The notes under the pieces are model-generated. The model was not told where the DNA came from. It worked only from the letters and a program-made list of their open reading frames with translations, and ran no database searches. Source: Planctomycetota bacterium (GTDB taxonomy: Bacteria > Planctomycetota > UBA1135). From it: a DNA stretch of 64,000 nucleotides. Shown here in pieces: positions 17,484 through 25,395 of the stretch. The stretch spans positions 434,001 to 498,000 of the forward strand of contig SHNF01000018.1 of assembly GCA_004295085.1 (NCBI GenBank), written 5' to 3'. The stretch's first letter is position 1; every line of letters begins with the position of its first letter. The position numbers were made by a program, and so were the translations under genes.

Positions 17484-19045
17484 TCCTGTCCCTGCTCTTG
17501 ATCGCGCAGGCGCCGGCGCCGGTGGGATCGCCGGCCTGGCATGACTACCCGGAGGCTGACGCGCTGCACTACCAGGTGCGCCTGCTGCTGGATCCGGCCG
17601 CAGGCCGCGTGGAAGGCAGCGTCGAGTACCGCTTCCGCGCGCTGGCGCCGCTCACGGCGCTGACCCTGGACTCGGTGGCGGCGGATGGCTGGGACATCCG
17701 CTTCGAAGACGCGGACGGGCAGGCGCTGGAAGCGGTGCGCGACGGCGCGCGCCTGCGGCTGCAGTTCCCGGGCGGCGTGCCGGCGGAGCAGGAGGTGCGC
17801 TTCCGCGCGCTGCTGGCCGGCCAGCCGCCGGACGGCCTGTACTTCGCCAAGACCCGCTACGGCGAGCCGGCCGTGTTCACCGACCACTTCCCGGCGCGCG
17901 CCCGCGGCTGGATGCCGTGCGAGGACCATCCCAACGACCGCGCGGCCTTCGAGCTGCTGCTGGCCGCGCCGGAGGGCTTCGCCGTGATCGCCAGCGGCGG
18001 CCTGGAGGCGCCGCCGCTGGCGCCGGACTGGCCGCCGCAGGGCTTCGCCGCGCACGGCTTCCGCACGCGCTCGGACCTGCCCACCTACCTCCTGGCCTTC
18101 GCAGCCGCGCCGTTCGCGCGCGTGGAGGAAGAGGGCGACCCGCGCCTGATCCCGCACTTCGTCTACGCCAAGGACGTGCCCAAGGCGCGGCGCGCGCTCC
18201 AGCACCACGCCGAGTGGATGCAGCACATGGAGCAGACCTTCGGAGCCTATGCCTACGAGAAGTACACCACGGTGCAGATCCCGACGCGCTGGGGCGGCAT
18301 GGAGAACGCCGGCAACACCTTCCTGATGCAGAACATCTTCGACACGCAGCGCGCCGGCGTGCCCATCCTGGCCCACGAGTTCGCCCACCAGTGGTTCGGC
18401 GACGCCGTCGGCTACGCCGACTGGAGCGAGGTGTGGCTGTCGGAAGGCTTCGCCTCGTACTTCGGGCCGTGGCTGGAGAGCCAGACCGGCGGGCCGCCGC
18501 TGGCCCAGGCCATGGAGGGCCACCGCCGCGACTGGCTGCGCTCGCCGGAAGGCCGGGCCTACCCGGTGCGCTGGCGCGAGTTCCCCGAGCCGGACGCGGT
18601 CATCAATCCCAACGCCTACCCCAAGGGCGCCTGGGTGCTGCACATGCTGCGCGGCGAGATCGGCGACGAGGCGTTCTTCGCCGGCCTGCGCGCCTATTTC
18701 CTGGGCAACAGCGGCCGCGCCGTGGACACGCCGGTGCTGCAGGCCGCCGTGGAGAAGGCCGCCGGACGCGAGCTCGGCTGGTTCTTCCGCCAGTGGCTGG
18801 ACCGTCCCGGCTGCCCCGAGCTGCAGTTCGAGTGGCGCGAGGACGGCGTGCGCGTGCGCCAGACGCAGGCCGGCGATCCGTACCGCTTCGCGCTCACGCT
18901 GAAGTGGACCGGCGCCGACGGCAGCGAGCACAAGCAGCGCTTCGAGGTGCGCGAGCCGGACACGTCCTTGACGCTGGCCGGCGCTCCCATCAAGGTCCCG
19001 GTGGTGGACCCGGACATCGAGCTGCTGTTCCGCAAGGCCGGATAA
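17480..19045 (+). CDS. M1-family zinc aminopeptidase
   Basis: A 521-residue protein with an N-terminal hydrophobic signal-like stretch (MILSLLLIAQAPAP). The M1 signature is complete: WGGMENAG (the GxMEN substrate-binding motif), HEFAHQW (His299, Glu300, His303) and the third zinc ligand Glu322 in LSEGFASY, exactly 18 residues after the second His. It removes N-terminal amino acids from peptides, probably outside the cytoplasmic membrane. It lacks the long C-terminal HEAT domain of PepN, so it is a short M1 form. The ATG overlaps the upstream stop (ATGA), making it the last gene of the coupled chain from the HEAT-repeat protein. Confidence 0.9.
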   Translation: MILSLLLIAQAPAPVGSPAWHDYPEADALHYQVRLLLDPAAGRVEGSVEYRFRALAPLTALTLDSVAADGWDIRFEDADGQALEAVRDGARLRLQFPGGVPAEQEVRFRALLAGQPPDGLYFAKTRYGEPAVFTDHFPARARGWMPCEDHPNDRAAFELLLAAPEGFAVIASGGLEAPPLAPDWPPQGFAAHGFRTRSDLPTYLLAFAAAPFARVEEEGDPRLIPHFVYAKDVPKARRALQHHAEWMQHMEQTFGAYAYEKYTTVQIPTRWGGMENAGNTFLMQNIFDTQRAGVPILAHEFAHQWFGDAVGYADWSEVWLSEGFASYFGPWLESQTGGPPLAQAMEGHRRDWLRSPEGRAYPVRWREFPEPDAVINPNAYPKGAWVLHMLRGEIGDEAFFAGLRAYFLGNSGRAVDTPVLQAAVEKAAGRELGWFFRQWLDRPGCPELQFEWREDGVRVRQTQAGDPYRFALTLKWTGADGSEHKQRFEVREPDTSLTLAGAPIKVPVVDPDIELLFRKAG

Positions 19046-19067
19046 GGCGCGTGTCCCGGCCGGGCGG

Positions 19068-19664
19068 CTACCAGACCGGACGGATCGCAACCGACCGCGC
19101 GCTGGTCTGGCCGCTGCCGTCTTCCGTGATGGTCGCCTCCATGCCGTCCCACTCCAGGCGCTGGTCCGTGATCTCCTGCTCCAGGTGCGCGTGGTACATG
19201 CCCGGCCCCCAGCGCTGCGCGCGGGCCGTGCCGATGGCGCGCGTCTCCGCGCCGGCCCGGGCCTCGAACTGCATGGTGAAGGGGAAGGGGTGCAGCGCGC
19301 GGGCCACGGCATAGACGTGCATGCCGCCGGTCTCGTCCAGGCGCGTTTCCACGGCCAGGCTGCGCAGGCGCGCGCCGCCGGCGTGGCCCACCACGCCGTA
19401 ACGCGGGACGCGTCCGCTGCGCCACGCCTGCTCCAGGGCCGGCAAGGTCTCGATTTCGAAGCTGCCGTCGCGGTGCTCGATCCCGTCGCGATGCAGCACC
19501 AGCGCTGCGTTCACGCGCCCGTCGTGGCCGATGGGCACGTCCAGGCGCCCGTTGCCGTGCCGGTACGAGCCGAACATGGCCCGATCGAGCTCGGCCAGCT
19601 CCGAGGGCGGCATGGGCGCGCAGGCCGCGAGGCCCAGCACGAGCGGCGCGATTCGGCGCAGCAT
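19068..19664 (-). CDS. Hypothetical lipoprotein
   Basis: A 198-residue protein with a lipoprotein signal peptide (MLRRIAPLVLGLAAC, lipobox LAAC with Cys15). The rest is predicted beta-rich, with balanced charges and several Gly/His-rich turns. I do not recognise a family. It faces the M1 peptidase gene and lies 25 bases downstream of an outer-membrane-type protein gene on the same strand, so the two may be co-expressed envelope components. Confidence 0.65.
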   Translation of the reverse strand: MLRRIAPLVLGLAACAPMPPSELAELDRAMFGSYRHGNGRLDVPIGHDGRVNAALVLHRDGIEHRDGSFEIETLPALEQAWRSGRVPRYGVVGHAGGARLRSLAVETRLDETGGMHVYAVARALHPFPFTMQFEARAGAETRAIGTARAQRWGPGMYHAHLEQEITDQRLEWDGMEATITEDGSGQTSARSVAIRPVW

Positions 19665-19689
19665 GCGCGCAGGATAGCCGGTCGCGGCC

Positions 19690-20577
19690 TCAGAAGCGCA
19701 GGCGCGCCGCCAGGTACAGCACGGGTGCCGGCTCCAGCCGGTCGTTGCCGCGGAAGCCGCCGCCGGAGTCCTGCAGCTCCACGTCGGCGAAGGCCTCCAG
19801 CAGCGCGCCCAGCACGAACTGCAGGTCCTGGTACGGCTCCCAGACCGCGCGCACGCCCAGGTCCAGCTCCACGTACTGCAGCACGCCGTCCGGAGCCGCC
19901 GCCGACGGACCCAGCCGCGCCTGGAACACGTCGCCGTCCACGCCGAGGTCCAGGCGCAGGACCGGGCTGGGACGGTACTCCAGGCGCGTGCCGTCCTCGT
20001 CCGACACGACGGCCAGCTCCTTCCAGAAGTCCCAGTCGAAGCCCACGACGGGCACCGTGATGTTGTCCTCGATGCCGTGCAGGTGGAACACGCCTACGAA
20101 CAACGTGAATTCCGGGCTCATCTCCCAGCCGAAGTAGCTCAGGACCTTGGCGGTGTTGGCGCCCAGCTGCGCGCCGCTCTCCTGCGCCTGCTCCAGGTCC
20201 AGGCTCCCGTACAACTGCAGGTTCGTGGCCACGGGATGGGCGGCGTCCACGTCGAAGCCGAACACGTGGATGTCGCCGAACGGCTCCCCGGTCCCGAACG
20301 GCGTGCGCCCGCTGAAGCGGAAGTCGTACTCGCGCGCGTACGGCGTCAGTCCGATGCGCGTGGCTCCGGCCGGGAACGCATAGGTCAGGCTGCCGCTCCA
20401 GCGGCGCAGGCCGAGCTCTCCGGGCGAGCTGTCGAAATTGGCGTCGAGCAGCTCCTTCACGCCCACGTTCACGCGCCAGGTCGGCGCCTCCGTGGCGACC
20501 AGCTCCTCCTCCGGCCGCAGGATCCGCTCCTCCGACTGCTGCAGCGTCAGGGCAAGGGCGGCGGACAGGAGCAGCAT
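19690..20577 (-). CDS. Probable outer-membrane beta-barrel protein
   Basis: A 295-residue protein beginning with a short signal peptide (MLLLSAALALTLQQ). Alternating hydrophobic and polar stretches look like membrane beta-strands (SLTYAFPAGATRIGLTPYA, VELDLGVRAVWEPYQDL). It ends in aromatic Phe (LAARLRF), the C-terminal signature recognised by the BAM insertion machinery. The family is not recognised; it could be a passive channel or structural porin-like barrel. It is divergent from an HD-fold gene 25 bases away. Confidence 0.65.
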   Translation of the reverse strand: MLLLSAALALTLQQSEERILRPEEELVATEAPTWRVNVGVKELLDANFDSSPGELGLRRWSGSLTYAFPAGATRIGLTPYAREYDFRFSGRTPFGTGEPFGDIHVFGFDVDAAHPVATNLQLYGSLDLEQAQESGAQLGANTAKVLSYFGWEMSPEFTLFVGVFHLHGIEDNITVPVVGFDWDFWKELAVVSDEDGTRLEYRPSPVLRLDLGVDGDVFQARLGPSAAAPDGVLQYVELDLGVRAVWEPYQDLQFVLGALLEAFADVELQDSGGGFRGNDRLEPAPVLYLAARLRF

Positions 20578-20602
20578 GCGGCGAAGTTACTATCTCCTTC
20601 CG

Positions 20603-21157
20603 ATGCCGTCCTCGACCGCCGCAAGCTCCGAGCTGGAGCGCCTGCGCCAGCTCGTGCCCGAGTTCCAGCTCATCCGCAGCAGCGAGCTGCGCGAAAAATG
20701 CGAGCGCACGTGGCTGCGCGCCCTGAAGGAGGGCGGCTTCACTCCGGACGACATCCAGAACATCCCCAACTCGCTGCTGACCAAGGACCCGGTGCCCTTT
20801 GCCGTGAGCAAGCGCGCGGTGGCGCGCATGTGCGCGGCCATGTGGGACACCTTGCACGAATACTACGGCGAGCGCCTCAAGGCCGACCGCGACACCCTGG
20901 TGGCCGGCGCGCTGCTGGCCGACGCCGGCAAGTTCCTGGAGTACTCCTACAAGGACGGCAAGTGGGGCAAGAGCAGCGTCGGCAAGTTCCTGCGCCACCC
21001 GTTCACCGGAGTGGCCCTGGCCCACGCCGAGGGTGTGCCCGCGCCGGTCCTGCACGTCATCGCGGCGCACTCGAAGGAAGGCGATCCCTACCCGCGCACG
21101 CCCGAGTGCATCATCTTCCACCACGCCGACTTCACCGACTTCGAGCTGCTGGGCTGA
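20603..21157 (+). CDS. HD-fold protein with altered HD motif
   Basis: A 184-residue cytoplasmic protein of the HD/PDEase superfamily by overall pattern: a helical N-terminus, GALLADAGKFLEY at the position of the classic (L)HDxGK motif, HPFTGVALA, VLHVIAAHSKEGD and IIFHHADF. Downstream metal-binding His and Asp residues look intact, but the first His of the HD doublet is Ala (ADAGK). Activity may be lost or metal binding changed. The substrate is unknown. The ATG was chosen because upstream in-frame sequence overlaps the divergent barrel gene. Confidence 0.65.
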   Translation: MPSSTAASSELERLRQLVPEFQLIRSSELREKCERTWLRALKEGGFTPDDIQNIPNSLLTKDPVPFAVSKRAVARMCAAMWDTLHEYYGERLKADRDTLVAGALLADAGKFLEYSYKDGKWGKSSVGKFLRHPFTGVALAHAEGVPAPVLHVIAAHSKEGDPYPRTPECIIFHHADFTDFELLG

Positions 21158-21195
21158 CGCCACCCTCGGCGCAATGCGGATCCGGGCCGAGTCCC

Positions 21196-22104
21196 TCAGG
21201 ACTCGTTCTTGTACCACTCGCTGGACTTCTTGCGGTGCGGGCCGGCGGCGGCGATGAGCTTTTCCTGGTCCTCGGCGCTGGGAGCGGGCGTGACGGCGGC
21301 GGCCCGGGCTTCATCCCAGCGGGCGATCGAGTCGGCGCCGGGGACGGCGACGCACACGCCGTCCTGGGCCAGGGCGAAGCGGATCAGGTCCGTCGCGGCA
21401 AGGTCCGGCTTGTGCGCGGGCAGCGCGCCGCCGGCATAGACCTTCATGGCGATGACGGCCACGCCTTTCTCGCGGGCCTTGGGCGCGAAATCGCGCGTGA
21501 AGGAGAGGTGATGGCAGTCGAGCGGATTGATGGGCACGAGCGCGGAGGCGAACGGATGGCGCTCGAGCGCCGCCAGCACGAAGCGAGGATCGCGGTGCCC
21601 GGTGACGCCGATGCTGCGCACCTTCTTCTTGGCCTGCGCGGACTGCAGCGCCCGGAACACGTCCTCGAGCGGCTCGTCGGCGCTGCGGACCTCGTGGACC
21701 TGCAAACAGTCCACGTAGTCCATGCCGAGGCGCTCCAGGGACTGCTCCAGCTCGGCCAGCGCGGCGTCGCCGTCGCGCTCCAGGGTCTTGGTGGCGACGT
21801 ACAACTGGTCGCGAGGCAGGCCGGCCAGGGCCTTGCCCACGCGCCGCTCGCTGCGGCCGGCGCTGTAGCTGGGGGCGGTGTCGAAGTAGCGCGCGCCGGT
21901 CTCGCAGGCGCGGCGCACCACGGCCAGGGCGTCTTCCTCGGAGTCCAGGGCGCCGAGCGGGTAGCAGCCGAGGCCCAGGATCGGCAGCGAGCGTCCGGTG
22001 CTGCCGAGCGGCCGCAGGGGGAGCGTTGCGTCCTGGAGTCGGCGCGGCAGGGCCGCGAGCAGCGCGGCGCCGCCCAGGAGGTGCCTGCGGGAGAGCTCCG
22101 GCAT
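21196..22104 (-). CDS. Tat-exported aldo/keto reductase
   Basis: A 302-residue aldo/keto reductase. The N-terminus SRRHLLGGAALLAAL is a twin-arginine signal, so it should be exported folded with its cofactor. The catalytic tetrad is visible: Asp and Tyr in FDTAPSYSAGRSE, Lys in VATKT and His in LQVHEV. The NADPH-binding end (IPGADSIARWDEA) is somewhat degenerate. I chose the second Met (MPELSRRHLL), which gives the shortest n-region; MRRMPELS is three residues longer. It is 41 bases downstream of bufC in the same direction and may be the last gene of the bufferin operon. Confidence 0.85.
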   Translation of the reverse strand: MPELSRRHLLGGAALLAALPRRLQDATLPLRPLGSTGRSLPILGLGCYPLGALDSEEDALAVVRRACETGARYFDTAPSYSAGRSERRVGKALAGLPRDQLYVATKTLERDGDAALAELEQSLERLGMDYVDCLQVHEVRSADEPLEDVFRALQSAQAKKKVRSIGVTGHRDPRFVLAALERHPFASALVPINPLDCHHLSFTRDFAPKAREKGVAVIAMKVYAGGALPAHKPDLAATDLIRFALAQDGVCVAVPGADSIARWDEARAAAVTPAPSAEDQEKLIAAAGPHRKKSSEWYKNES

Positions 22105-22145
22105 GCGCCTCATGCTAGCGGGCGCACTACGCGGAGCGGGAACGC

Positions 22146-22904
22146 CTAGGCATGCGGTCGCTGGAAGATGCCCTCGGCGCTCCACTGGCGGAACCAGGGC
22201 TGGATGGCGCCGGCGAGCTCCGGATCCAGGGCGACGGCGGCCTCCAGGGCCTCGGCCAGGGGCCGGCCGGCGTCGAGGCGGCTGAGCAGCGAGAACTGCG
22301 CGCGCGTGAGGGGCCGCCGCCACACGCCGTAGTCGGGCTTGCGCCACAGGAGGATCCATTCGTTCCGCCGCCGCGGCCGCCGCGGCCGGCGCCCTTCGCG
22401 GAAGGCCTGGTAGTAGGCGTTCACCGGGTACGCGGAGGCGAGCAGGCGCGTGCTCGGCGTCAGGCGCAGATTCATGGCCGCCCAGCGCTGCGGCGGCACG
22501 GCTGCGAGGTCCGGCTCGGTGAGGCTGGGACAGCGCGCGGCGTCGAACACCTCCTGCACTGTGCGCTCCAGGCGCGCCAGCTCGCCCAGGAAGCGGCTGC
22601 GGCGCAGCAGATCGCCGGCGAAGTGCGCGCCGAGCTGGTTGAGGTTGGGGTGCGTGGAGGGATGCGCGTTCAGATAGGCGCGCGCGAGCGCGGCGAAGCG
22701 TGCGGCCCCGGTGGCGTGACGCACGGCGGCGAAGTCCTGCTCCAGCACTTCGAGCAGGCGCGAGAAGTACATGCCGGAATAGATCCCGAGGCGCTCGGCG
22801 GCGCTCAGGGCCCGCGACGGCAGGACCACGGCGTCCACCCGCGCCGGAGTCGCGCCGGTCTGGACCGCGTCCTGCATCCAGCGCTGCAGCCGGACCAGTT
22901 TCAT
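22146..22904 (-). CDS. bufC: BufC-like partner protein (DUF2063)
   Basis: A 252-residue protein of the DUF2063 family. The N-terminal helical half (MKLVRLQRWMQDAV, ERLGIYSGMYFSRLLEVLEQDF, HPSTHPNLNQLGAHFA) is the characteristic part, and the C-terminal half has an RRE-like winged-helix look (PLTRAQFSLLSRLDAG). In MNIO pathways this partner binds the precursor peptide and presents it to the DUF692 enzyme. Its start overlaps the bufB stop by four bases (ATGA), so BufB and BufC should be made in equal amounts. The middle has an Arg-rich stretch (EGRRPRRPRRRN). Confidence 0.87.
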   Translation of the reverse strand: MKLVRLQRWMQDAVQTGATPARVDAVVLPSRALSAAERLGIYSGMYFSRLLEVLEQDFAAVRHATGAARFAALARAYLNAHPSTHPNLNQLGAHFAGDLLRRSRFLGELARLERTVQEVFDAARCPSLTEPDLAAVPPQRWAAMNLRLTPSTRLLASAYPVNAYYQAFREGRRPRRPRRRNEWILLWRKPDYGVWRRPLTRAQFSLLSRLDAGRPLAEALEAAVALDPELAGAIQPWFRQWSAEGIFQRPHA

Positions 22905-23773
22905 GCGGCCAGCGCCGCGCGGTAGCGCCCGGCTTTCAGCACCTCGGCGTGCACCTGCTCGAAGGCCGGGATGTCCTGGTCCCATTCCAGCAAGGTGGCG
23001 CGCGGCCCGGCGCAGCGGATGACGGCGGCGTAGAGGTCCCACACCGCGTCGATCACGGCGCCGCTGTGCGTGTCGATGCAGTGCGTGCCGTGATCGCTGT
23101 GGCCGGCCAAGTGGATCTGCACCACGCGCTCCAGCGGGATGTCGTCCAGGTACTCCCATGGGTCCCAGCCGTGGTTGCGGCAGGACACGTAGATGTTGTT
23201 CACGTCCAGGAGCAGCGCGCAGTCCGCTTCCTCGGCCAGGCGCTGCAGGAACACGGACTCCGGCATCGTGGAGGCGGCGAAGGTCAGGTAGGTGGAGGCG
23301 TTCTCCAGCACCAGCGGCCGCTCCAGGAAATCCTGGACCGCGCGCGTGCGCGCCACCAGGTGGCGCAGCGCTTCCTCGGTGCAGGGCAGGGGCAGCAGAT
23401 CGTGGCTGTTGCGGCCGGCCACGCCGGTCCAGCACACGTGGTCGCCCAGCCAGCGCGCCCGGCAGCGCTCGGCCAGGGCCTTCAGCTCGCGCAGGTAGGC
23501 GAAATCCAGCGGGTCGGTGCTGCCCAGGTTCATGGACACGCCGTGCAGGACCACCGGGTAGCGCGCGCTGACCTGGTCCAGGATGTGCAGCGGCCGGCCC
23601 CCGGTGTTCATGAAGTTTTCCGAGAGGATCTCGAAGAAGTCCACGGCCGGCTGGCGCTCCAGCACGTGGCCGTAATGCACCGTGCGCAGGCCGACGCCCA
23701 GCCCCAGGTCCGCCAGTCCGAAACGGTTGTTCATGCTGCGGGCCGGGCGGCCCCGGACGTCCGGGGCCGCCAT
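22901..23773 (-). CDS. bufB: BufB-like MNIO enzyme (DUF692)
   Basis: A 290-residue multinuclear non-heme iron oxidase of the DUF692/BufB family, TIM-barrel type. Visible signature stretches are LGLGVGLRTVHY, DFFEILSENFMNTGG, VLHGVSMNLGS, RWLGDHVCWTG, LVLENASTY, LLLDVNNIYVS and IHLAGHSDH; the His, Asp, Glu and Asn ligands of the iron site are present. Characterised relatives modify Cys residues of precursor peptides. The ATG has a strong upstream GGAGG with seven-base spacing; a later Met (MNNRFG) is possible. It lies 14 bases after the cysteine-rich precursor gene and overlaps bufC. Confidence 0.92.
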   Translation of the reverse strand: MAAPDVRGRPARSMNNRFGLADLGLGVGLRTVHYGHVLERQPAVDFFEILSENFMNTGGRPLHILDQVSARYPVVLHGVSMNLGSTDPLDFAYLRELKALAERCRARWLGDHVCWTGVAGRNSHDLLPLPCTEEALRHLVARTRAVQDFLERPLVLENASTYLTFAASTMPESVFLQRLAEEADCALLLDVNNIYVSCRNHGWDPWEYLDDIPLERVVQIHLAGHSDHGTHCIDTHSGAVIDAVWDLYAAVIRCAGPRATLLEWDQDIPAFEQVHAEVLKAGRYRAALAA

Positions 23774-23787
23774 GACCCATCCTCCGG

Positions 23788-24171
23788 TTACTTGTGCTGC
23801 ACCGGGACGGCGCAGCCGCCCTGGCCCTTGCAGGCGTTCTGGCCGGCGCAGGCGTGCGCCTCGGTCTTGCAGCCGCCGAGGCCCTTGCAGTCGTTCAGGC
23901 CCTTGCACGAGTGGTGCGCCACGGTGGCGCAGCCGCCCTGGCCCTTGCACGCGTTCTGGCCCTTGCAGGCGTGCTCGGCGGTCTTGCAACCGCCCTGGCC
24001 CTTGCAGGCGTTCATGCCGGCGCAGGCGTGCTTGTCGGCCATGGCGTCGCTGGAGCTGCTGGTCTCGTCGGACTTGCCGCAGCCCACAGTGACTCCGGCC
24101 ATCAGGCCGGACATGGCCAGGACCACCGCGGAGGCGTGCAAGCCGCGACGCTGGTTGCGGGAGAGTTTCAT
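23788..24171 (-). CDS. bufA: Bufferin-type (BufA2-like) cysteine-rich RiPP precursor
   Basis: A 127-residue precursor. A signal-like N-terminus (residues 10-30) ends at VTVGC, a weak lipobox with Cys31, followed by a Ser/Asp-rich spacer. Four repeats then carry triads of Cys at 50/56/62, 69/75/81, 89/95/101 and 108/114/120, each H-[A/S]-C-x5-C-x5-C with Lys/Gly/Gln-rich spacers (CKGQNACKGQGGC). This matches BufA2-family periplasmic bufferin-type metallophores, which bind copper after MNIO modification of Cys. With bufB and bufC directly downstream this is a complete maturation module. Whether Cys is converted to thiooxazole here is inference. Confidence 0.9.
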   Translation of the reverse strand: MKLSRNQRRGLHASAVVLAMSGLMAGVTVGCGKSDETSSSSDAMADKHACAGMNACKGQGGCKTAEHACKGQNACKGQGGCATVAHHSCKGLNDCKGLGGCKTEAHACAGQNACKGQGGCAVPVQHK

Positions 24172-24248
24172 CGTGTTCGTGGGAGTGGTTGTCGGATGGG
24201 TTGGTCCGGGCGCCAAAGGTCACAGTGGGGCGCCGGATTGGCAGTTCG

Positions 24249-24275
24249 AGATGCTATCCGCATCCCTCGGTTGCA
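24249..24275 (-). promoter_or_regulatory. Putative ECF-sigma promoter of the bufABC operon
   Basis: Read on the minus strand: a -35-like GCAACC (24274-24269), a 14-base spacer, and a -10-like GCATCT (24254-24249). AACC in the -35 box is typical of ECF promoters. The same GYAACC-N14-GCATCY pattern occurs on the other strand before the divergent sigma gene. The predicted start would leave a leader of about 65-70 bases before bufA. Confidence 0.5.
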
Positions 24276-24319
24276 CCGAATACAAGGATACGGACCGGTG
24301 GGCGCACCGGATTCGCCCC

Positions 24320-24345
24320 GTAACCGCGCCGGCGCGCTGGCATCC
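24320..24345 (+). promoter_or_regulatory. Putative ECF-sigma promoter of the sigma/anti-sigma pair
   Basis: GTAACC (24320-24325), 14 bases, GCATCC (24340-24345): the same layout and spacing as the bufA-side motif. It is about 110 bases before the sigma factor start, fitting autoregulation. The match between the two was found by eye. Confidence 0.5.
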
Positions 24346-24456
24346 AACGCCACATGACCGGCACTTCCCTGCGAGGCGCCGCCCACTCCGGACGGCGCCT
24401 GCCCCTGCCCGGCCTGCGGGCCGCGCGCCGTCCCGCCAGCGCCTGAGGCCGCCCGC

Positions 24457-25122
24457 GTGGCGCCCGCTACAGTGAGTGCGGCAGTGGACGACGCTCCCGA
24501 GGCGACCGCTCCGCACCGCCCTGAGTCGGCGCTGGTGGAAGCGCTCCGCGCCGGCGACGACGACGCCTACGTGCAGCTGGTGCGCCAATACGGCGGGCCC
24601 ATGCTGGCGGTGGCGCGCCGCCTGCTGCGCAACGAGGCCGACGCCCAGGACGCGCTGCAGGACGCCTTCCTGTCCGCGTTCAAGTCCATCCGGGGCTTCC
24701 AGGGCCAGTCGCAGCTCTCCACCTGGCTGCACCGGATCGCGGTCAACGCCGCGTTGATGAAGCAGCGCGCGCGCACGCGCCGGCCGGAGCAGCCGATCGA
24801 GGAGCTGCTCCCGGCCTTCGACGGGAGCGGTCACCGGCGCAACTCCGGCGCCTCCTGGCCCGAGGATCCAACGCGCACCGCCGAGGCCGGCGAGCTGAAG
24901 AAGCTGGTGGCGGACAGCATCGACCGCCTTCCGGAGACGTACCGCACGGTCCTGCTCCTGCGCGACGTCGAGGGGCTGGACGGCGCGGAGGCCGCCGCCT
25001 CGCTCGGAGTGAACGAGAACACCGTGAAGATCCGCTTGCACCGTGCCCGCCAGGCGCTGCGCGAGCTCCTGGACCCCCACATGCAAGGCACCCGCGCATG
25101 TTCATCACCTGCGAAGAGCTGA
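24457..25122 (+). CDS. ECF RNA polymerase sigma factor (RpoE-like)
   Basis: A 221-residue ECF sigma factor. Region 2 is at about residues 30-105 (DDDAYVQLVRQYG, EADAQDALQDAFLSAFKSI, STWLHRIAVNAALMKQR), with region 2.2 DALQDAF contacting core polymerase. Region 4 is at 150-205 (IDRLPETYRTVLLLRDVEG, NENTVKIRLHRARQALREL), the helix-turn-helix for the -35 box. A 45-residue Pro/Ser-rich linker separates them. GTG start; a GTG five codons later is an alternative. It overlaps the anti-sigma gene by 25 bases and is divergent from bufABC, so it likely controls that operon and itself. Confidence 0.9.
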   Translation: MAPATVSAAVDDAPEATAPHRPESALVEALRAGDDDAYVQLVRQYGGPMLAVARRLLRNEADAQDALQDAFLSAFKSIRGFQGQSQLSTWLHRIAVNAALMKQRARTRRPEQPIEELLPAFDGSGHRRNSGASWPEDPTRTAEAGELKKLVADSIDRLPETYRTVLLLRDVEGLDGAEAAASLGVNENTVKIRLHRARQALRELLDPHMQGTRACSSPAKS

Positions 25123-25352
25123 TCGACTTCCTGGCCGACTACCGCTCCGGCGCCCTGGCGGCCGCGCAGCGGGTGAGGTTCGAGGAGCACCTGGCCGTGT
25201 GCCCCGGGTGCGTGGACTACCTGGACAGCTACGAGATGACGCTGCGCCTGGGCCGGGAAGCCGTGCGGCCGAGCGCGGAGCCGGCCGAGGTCCCGCCCGA
25301 GCTGGTGCGCGCCATCCTGGCCGCGTGGCGCGGCGCGGCGCCGCCGCTCTAG
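25098..25352 (+). CDS. Zinc-finger anti-sigma factor (zf-HC2/ZAS)
   Basis: An 84-residue protein with the ZAS zinc site: Cys5, His31, Cys35 and Cys38 (H-x3-C-x2-C, EEHLAVCPGC). Such domains clamp the ECF sigma factor and release it on thiol oxidation or metal exchange. There is no membrane segment, so this is a soluble sensor; the Cys/His zinc site could itself react to copper or oxidants, which would fit the bufferin operon next door (inference). The gene starts inside the sigma gene, ensuring coupled production. Confidence 0.88.
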   Translation: MFITCEELIDFLADYRSGALAAAQRVRFEEHLAVCPGCVDYLDSYEMTLRLGREAVRPSAEPAEVPPELVRAILAAWRGAAPPL

Positions 25353-25395
25353 CCGCTCGTGTTCGAAACCGGAGCGCGCCTCCGCGCGGACGCGC

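Noticed and set aside
23788..24171. Cysteine-rich repeats considered as a metallothionein or low-complexity artefact
   Set aside because: The regular Cys spacing, signal peptide and adjacent DUF692 and DUF2063 genes fit a bufferin precursor much better.
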